64,000 nucleotides of DNA from the NCBI GenBank assembly GCA_030549335.1, contig JAUKPH010000017.1:11307501-11371500 (forward strand), given 5' to 3'. Positions 60,964 through 64,000 of the stretch are shown piece by piece. How positions within the stretch are numbered: the stretch's first letter is position 1; each line of letters opens with the position of its first letter. Origin of the DNA: Pontederia crassipes. Lineage: Eukaryota; Streptophyta; Magnoliopsida; Commelinales; Pontederiaceae. A program made the translations under genes and the position numbers. The notes below the pieces were generated by a model. The model ran no database searches. It was not told the DNA's origin and worked only from the letters and a program-made list of their open reading frames with translations.

Positions 60964-61323
60964 TCAATCCATCCATAGAATTACATCATAATCTATCATA
61001 GGAAGTAATATGAGATTACATAGAAAATTCTTCCTATCTATTTCTATAGATACATTAGGAATATATCTCCTAGTGATTACCATGCCGGTGGGAGTCACCA
61101 CCTCTACTTGGCAATTAGTAATTAGAGGCCTTACTTCAAGCATACTATCAAATGCATGTGATATAAAAGAGTGGGTTGCACTCGAATCGAAGAGAACATT
61201 TGCATGGTGATCGACAATTAGAATGTTGCCTTGGATCACTTCATTCTCTTGAGTGACCTCATCCACTTCTATGACGAAAACCCTTGCTGGAGCTCTTGGA
61301 GCTCCTGGTGGGTTTACCACCAT
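60964..61323 (-). pseudogene. Element C aspartic protease
   Basis: The active-site block reads VLFDSSATHSFISHAF: Gly of D(S/T)GA is replaced by Ser, which is expected to impair the catalytic turn. NVSIEIDRKNF and IDYDVILWMD follow. Confidence 0.85.
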
Positions 61324-61367
61324 CTTTTCTTTGCCCCGGTTGCCCCCTTACTTCTTCGGACATTTCC

Positions 61368-62178
61368 TTATGTAGTGGCCCACCTTGCCACATTACTAAC
61401 ATGCCCCAGTCCTAAAGTGGCACTCACCGGCATGAGGTTTCCCATAAGTAGTGCAGATCGGCCTTGCTTGCTCACCTTCTTTGGGGAGTGATATGGGATT
61501 TTCCTTGAGCTTTTTCCCTCATGAATTTTGATTGTCTTTTCTTTACCATCCTTCCTTTCATTGTACTTTTTTTCATGTTCAGCGGCAAGCTCCACCGCGT
61601 CCTTCATAGTGGTGCAGCGACCACTCCTAACCCATGGTTGCAGTCTGGAGTTCAGCCCATTGATAAACCTCTTCGTCCTTCGAAGCTCATTCTCATTGAG
61701 CTCCCCATACTTCTCCAGCCTTAAGAATGTGTTCACATACACATCCACAATCATACTACCTTAGACGAGGTTGAGAAACTCATCCCTCTTCTTTTCCTTC
61801 ACATGGTCAGGGAAGAAACGAGCCTCGAACACCTCCACGAAGCTTTCCCAATTCGACCTCTTCTTCACTCTTGAAGGTAGTCTTCAAGAGGGCCTTCCAC
61901 CACGCCTTAGCTTGGCCACAAAGGCGATGTGTTGCATACATCATCTTGCGGTCTCCTGGGCATCCCATGACTTTGAGGATGTCCCCTACTTCTTCGATCC
62001 ACGATTCAGCTAGCTCAGGATCCCCTACTTCGTCAAACTTCGGAGGTTACAGCCTTAAGAACCTTTCGATGGAATAATCTGGTTCAGTGGATCTTTGGGC
62101 ATTTTGTGCCGCCCGGATTAATCCATCGAGGAATGCGTTCCTCTCGTAGTCTTCATCAACAATTGCCCGTCTTGGCAT
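61368..62178 (-). pseudogene. Element C Gag
   Basis: The start MPRRAIVDEDYERNAFLDG is at 62178. A TAA at 62047-62049 replaces the Gln of the LRLQPPKFD block seen in element A. A frame break near 61860 precedes DVYVNTFLRLEKYGELNENE. The knuckle region near 61370-61460 keeps GKPHAGEC-like and GAC pieces with a shifted frame. Confidence 0.83.
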
Positions 62179-62354
62179 CTACATTCATAGTCAAACAAAC
62201 ATAGAAACATCATTAGCATTAGCTAATTATATGATAACATTTACCTTTAGGTTCGATGGCACCTCATAACGATTGCACATGGACTTTACACTTCGACACT
62301 TTAGCCAACCAATGACTTACACGTTCTAAAACCTAATACATAAGAGCCAAACTA

Positions 62355-62371
62355 TGGCTCTAATACCATAC
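62355..62371 (-). other. Primer-binding site of element C
   Basis: On the minus strand GTATGGTATTAGAGCC directly inside the 5' LTR. It matches TGGTATCAGAGCC with one change. Confidence 0.82.
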
Positions 62372-64000
62372 TGTAACGGCCCCAAAATTCGGCCCCAATT
62401 TAAACTTTTGCCGAAGCCCAGGCGATGTTACATTGACGTAACCTTGACCTAATTTCATAAACCTTGCAGCGGAAACATAATCATATATAAACATAAAACA
62501 TTAATATCATAACAGCAGAAGACTTCGACATAAATAAATCCCAAGATACATAAACTGGCCCACGGGCCTAATAGGCTCTAACGTATACCCAATAGAGGAT
62601 TCGTCATACATAAATGGAATTCAAGTGGAGTACATGACTCGATAAGAGGCCCATAAGTCATATATACTTCACCCTTATAAGGGTTCATCATCATGATATA
62701 AAATAAGTAAACAACTTGGGCCATAGTCCGACAAACCCATGTGCAATGTCGTCGTCACGAGCCTCTCGCCGCCGAACATAAACTTCCTCCATACCTGTAG
62801 GGATTCATGGGGTGTAGAGAATTTCTCCCGTTAAAGTATGTTGAGGCCCATGCATGCTATAGTCTTATAACATAATCTCTAACATGTCATGGCATATGCA
62901 TTTCATCATCATGGAATATAAATCATATGCATGCTACTTATGCTTACTATATGGCATGTGAACATATCATCATGGCAAAATAAGTTAACATGGATCATAG
63001 TCTTTAGGACATGCATATCATTTCTTATCATCATACTTATCATTATGCTAATGCATATTATATCTTATAATTATGCTATTGCATATCATAAGTGGACATT
63101 CATAATGCATCATCATAGTGCCTTCTTCATCTTTATCATCTTTGTCTTTATGCCCTAAGTCATTCATCTTTACATCTTTTCAACTTTCATCTTTATTTAG
63201 ATGTTTTCTTATCTTGTCGATTGAGAAGGGTAGTGGCTCATAAATCATAATCCTCCCCGTAGGTGAGGTCTTTATCCTCATCCGTAGATGAGGTCTTTAT
63301 CCCCTTTCGAAGGTGAGGTATTTATCCTCCCCGAAGGTGATGTATTTATTCTTCCCCGAAGGCAAGGTCTTTATCCTCATTCGTCAATGAGGTCTTTCCC
63401 CACCCGTCGGTGGGTCTTAGGTTGGGTACCGATTGGTCCCGAGTCATAAAAATGCTACTCCTTCATCAATCCATCTTTTAATCATATTCATCAATACATA
63501 CAATCATTCCATACATGTTGCCTATTTTAACCATATTTAAGGTCATAGAAACTTCAAATCATGCTAAGTGTGGACATTCAATCATAACCAATCATCTTCC
63601 GGAATCGGACGACTGTTTTGGGTGACGGTCGATCGCTGGTCTTATATCGGGCGATCGGTCAGATTATCGGTCGACCGTTATGGTCCTTTCGGACGATCAA
63701 ATCGGTTCATCCGCTAATCACAGAATGTAATGTCTCTCTGAAATGGATGACCACTAGTATATCGATCGACCATTATGGGTCTTTCGGATGATCAAAACTG
63801 AGCTTCGGTTCGTCCGCTAATCACAGAATATGATGACTACTCAAATCGGACAACTGCTGATATAACGGTCAACCATTACATGGCCATCAGATGATCGAAA
63901 CAGAGCGTTTGGTCGATCGCTAATCACAGAATGTAACGACTGCTTGAATCGAACGATCGTTGAAAAATTAGTCGACCGTTACATGTCTTTCAGACGACTG
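62372..64000 (-). repeat. Element C right LTR (5' LTR), cut by window end
   Basis: It starts TGTAACGGCCCC, is colinear with 55116 onward, and continues past 64000. Contains the short array (63238-63410) and at least three minisatellite units (63685 onward). Confidence 0.92.

Larger units (their letters stand above)
55116..64000 (-). mobile_element. Element C: Tekay/Del-like Ty3/gypsy element related to A, truncated by window end
   Basis: Minus-strand element with 3' LTR at 55116-57801 and 5' LTR from 62372 to beyond the window. Gag, protease, RT, RNase H and integrase with a chromodomain-like tail are in the expected order, with stops and frameshifts. Primer site and polypurine tract abut the LTRs. 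LTR and protein sequence show it to be the same broad family as A, but a different subfamily (different short array in the LTR). The left flank AGTAT (55111-55115) is a candidate duplication; its partner is outside. Confidence 0.92.

Overview
The window is plant nuclear DNA dominated by nested transposable elements. Evidence: plant-type Ty3/gypsy retrotransposons primed by initiator tRNA-Met, CACTA and Mutator-like DNA transposons, host-gene fragments with GT-AG introns, and one GC-rich C2-domain gene with a plant TATA box. The high GC of that gene hints at a monocot; this is only an inference. Nothing bacterial was seen (no operons, CRISPR arrays, rRNA or tRNA genes).

Layout. (1) 134-16500: element A, an old Tekay/Del-like Ty3/gypsy retrotransposon on the minus strand with a perfect 5-bp target-site duplication (CTTCT). 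Its pol 3' end is split by CACTA-1 (3010-9557; 28-bp terminal inverted repeats with one mismatch, GAA/GAA duplication). CACTA-1 carries fragments of two unrelated host genes: a class I alpha-mannosidase exon and three exons of (S)-2-hydroxy-acid (glycolate) oxidase with introns. (2) 16506-27200: mostly unclassified AT-rich DNA, with a broken LRR-receptor gene (about 19758-20428) and a decayed hAT-type zinc-finger transposase (25194-26190). (3) 27211-27968: a short Mutator-like element with a 9-bp duplication, just upstream of the C2-domain gene (28311 onward). That gene is interrupted nine codons before its stop by element B (28866-34581), a young, apparently intact chromovirus with identical-length 542-bp LTRs and one 1527-aa polyprotein. 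(4) 35352-37866: a solo LTR (E) with a perfect CTCGT duplication. (5) 37947-46137: element D, an internally deleted Tekay-like element on the plus strand. (6) 47641-48476: an O-methyltransferase pseudogene and an 89-unit TC microsatellite. (7) 48518-53467: LTR-like DNA (F) split by CACTA-2 (49976-53245), whose ends are packed with CGACGGTT inverted repeats, followed by the 5' end of a third CACTA (53468 onward). (8) 55116-64000: element C, a relative of A on the minus strand whose 5' LTR runs off the window.

The only plausible functional coding units are the truncated C2-domain gene and the element B polyprotein. Everything else recognisable is broken by stops, frameshifts or deletion. Insertion order can be read from nesting: A before CACTA-1, F before CACTA-2, the C2 gene before B. 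By LTR divergence A and C (about 8% over sampled stretches) are older than B (1.8%).
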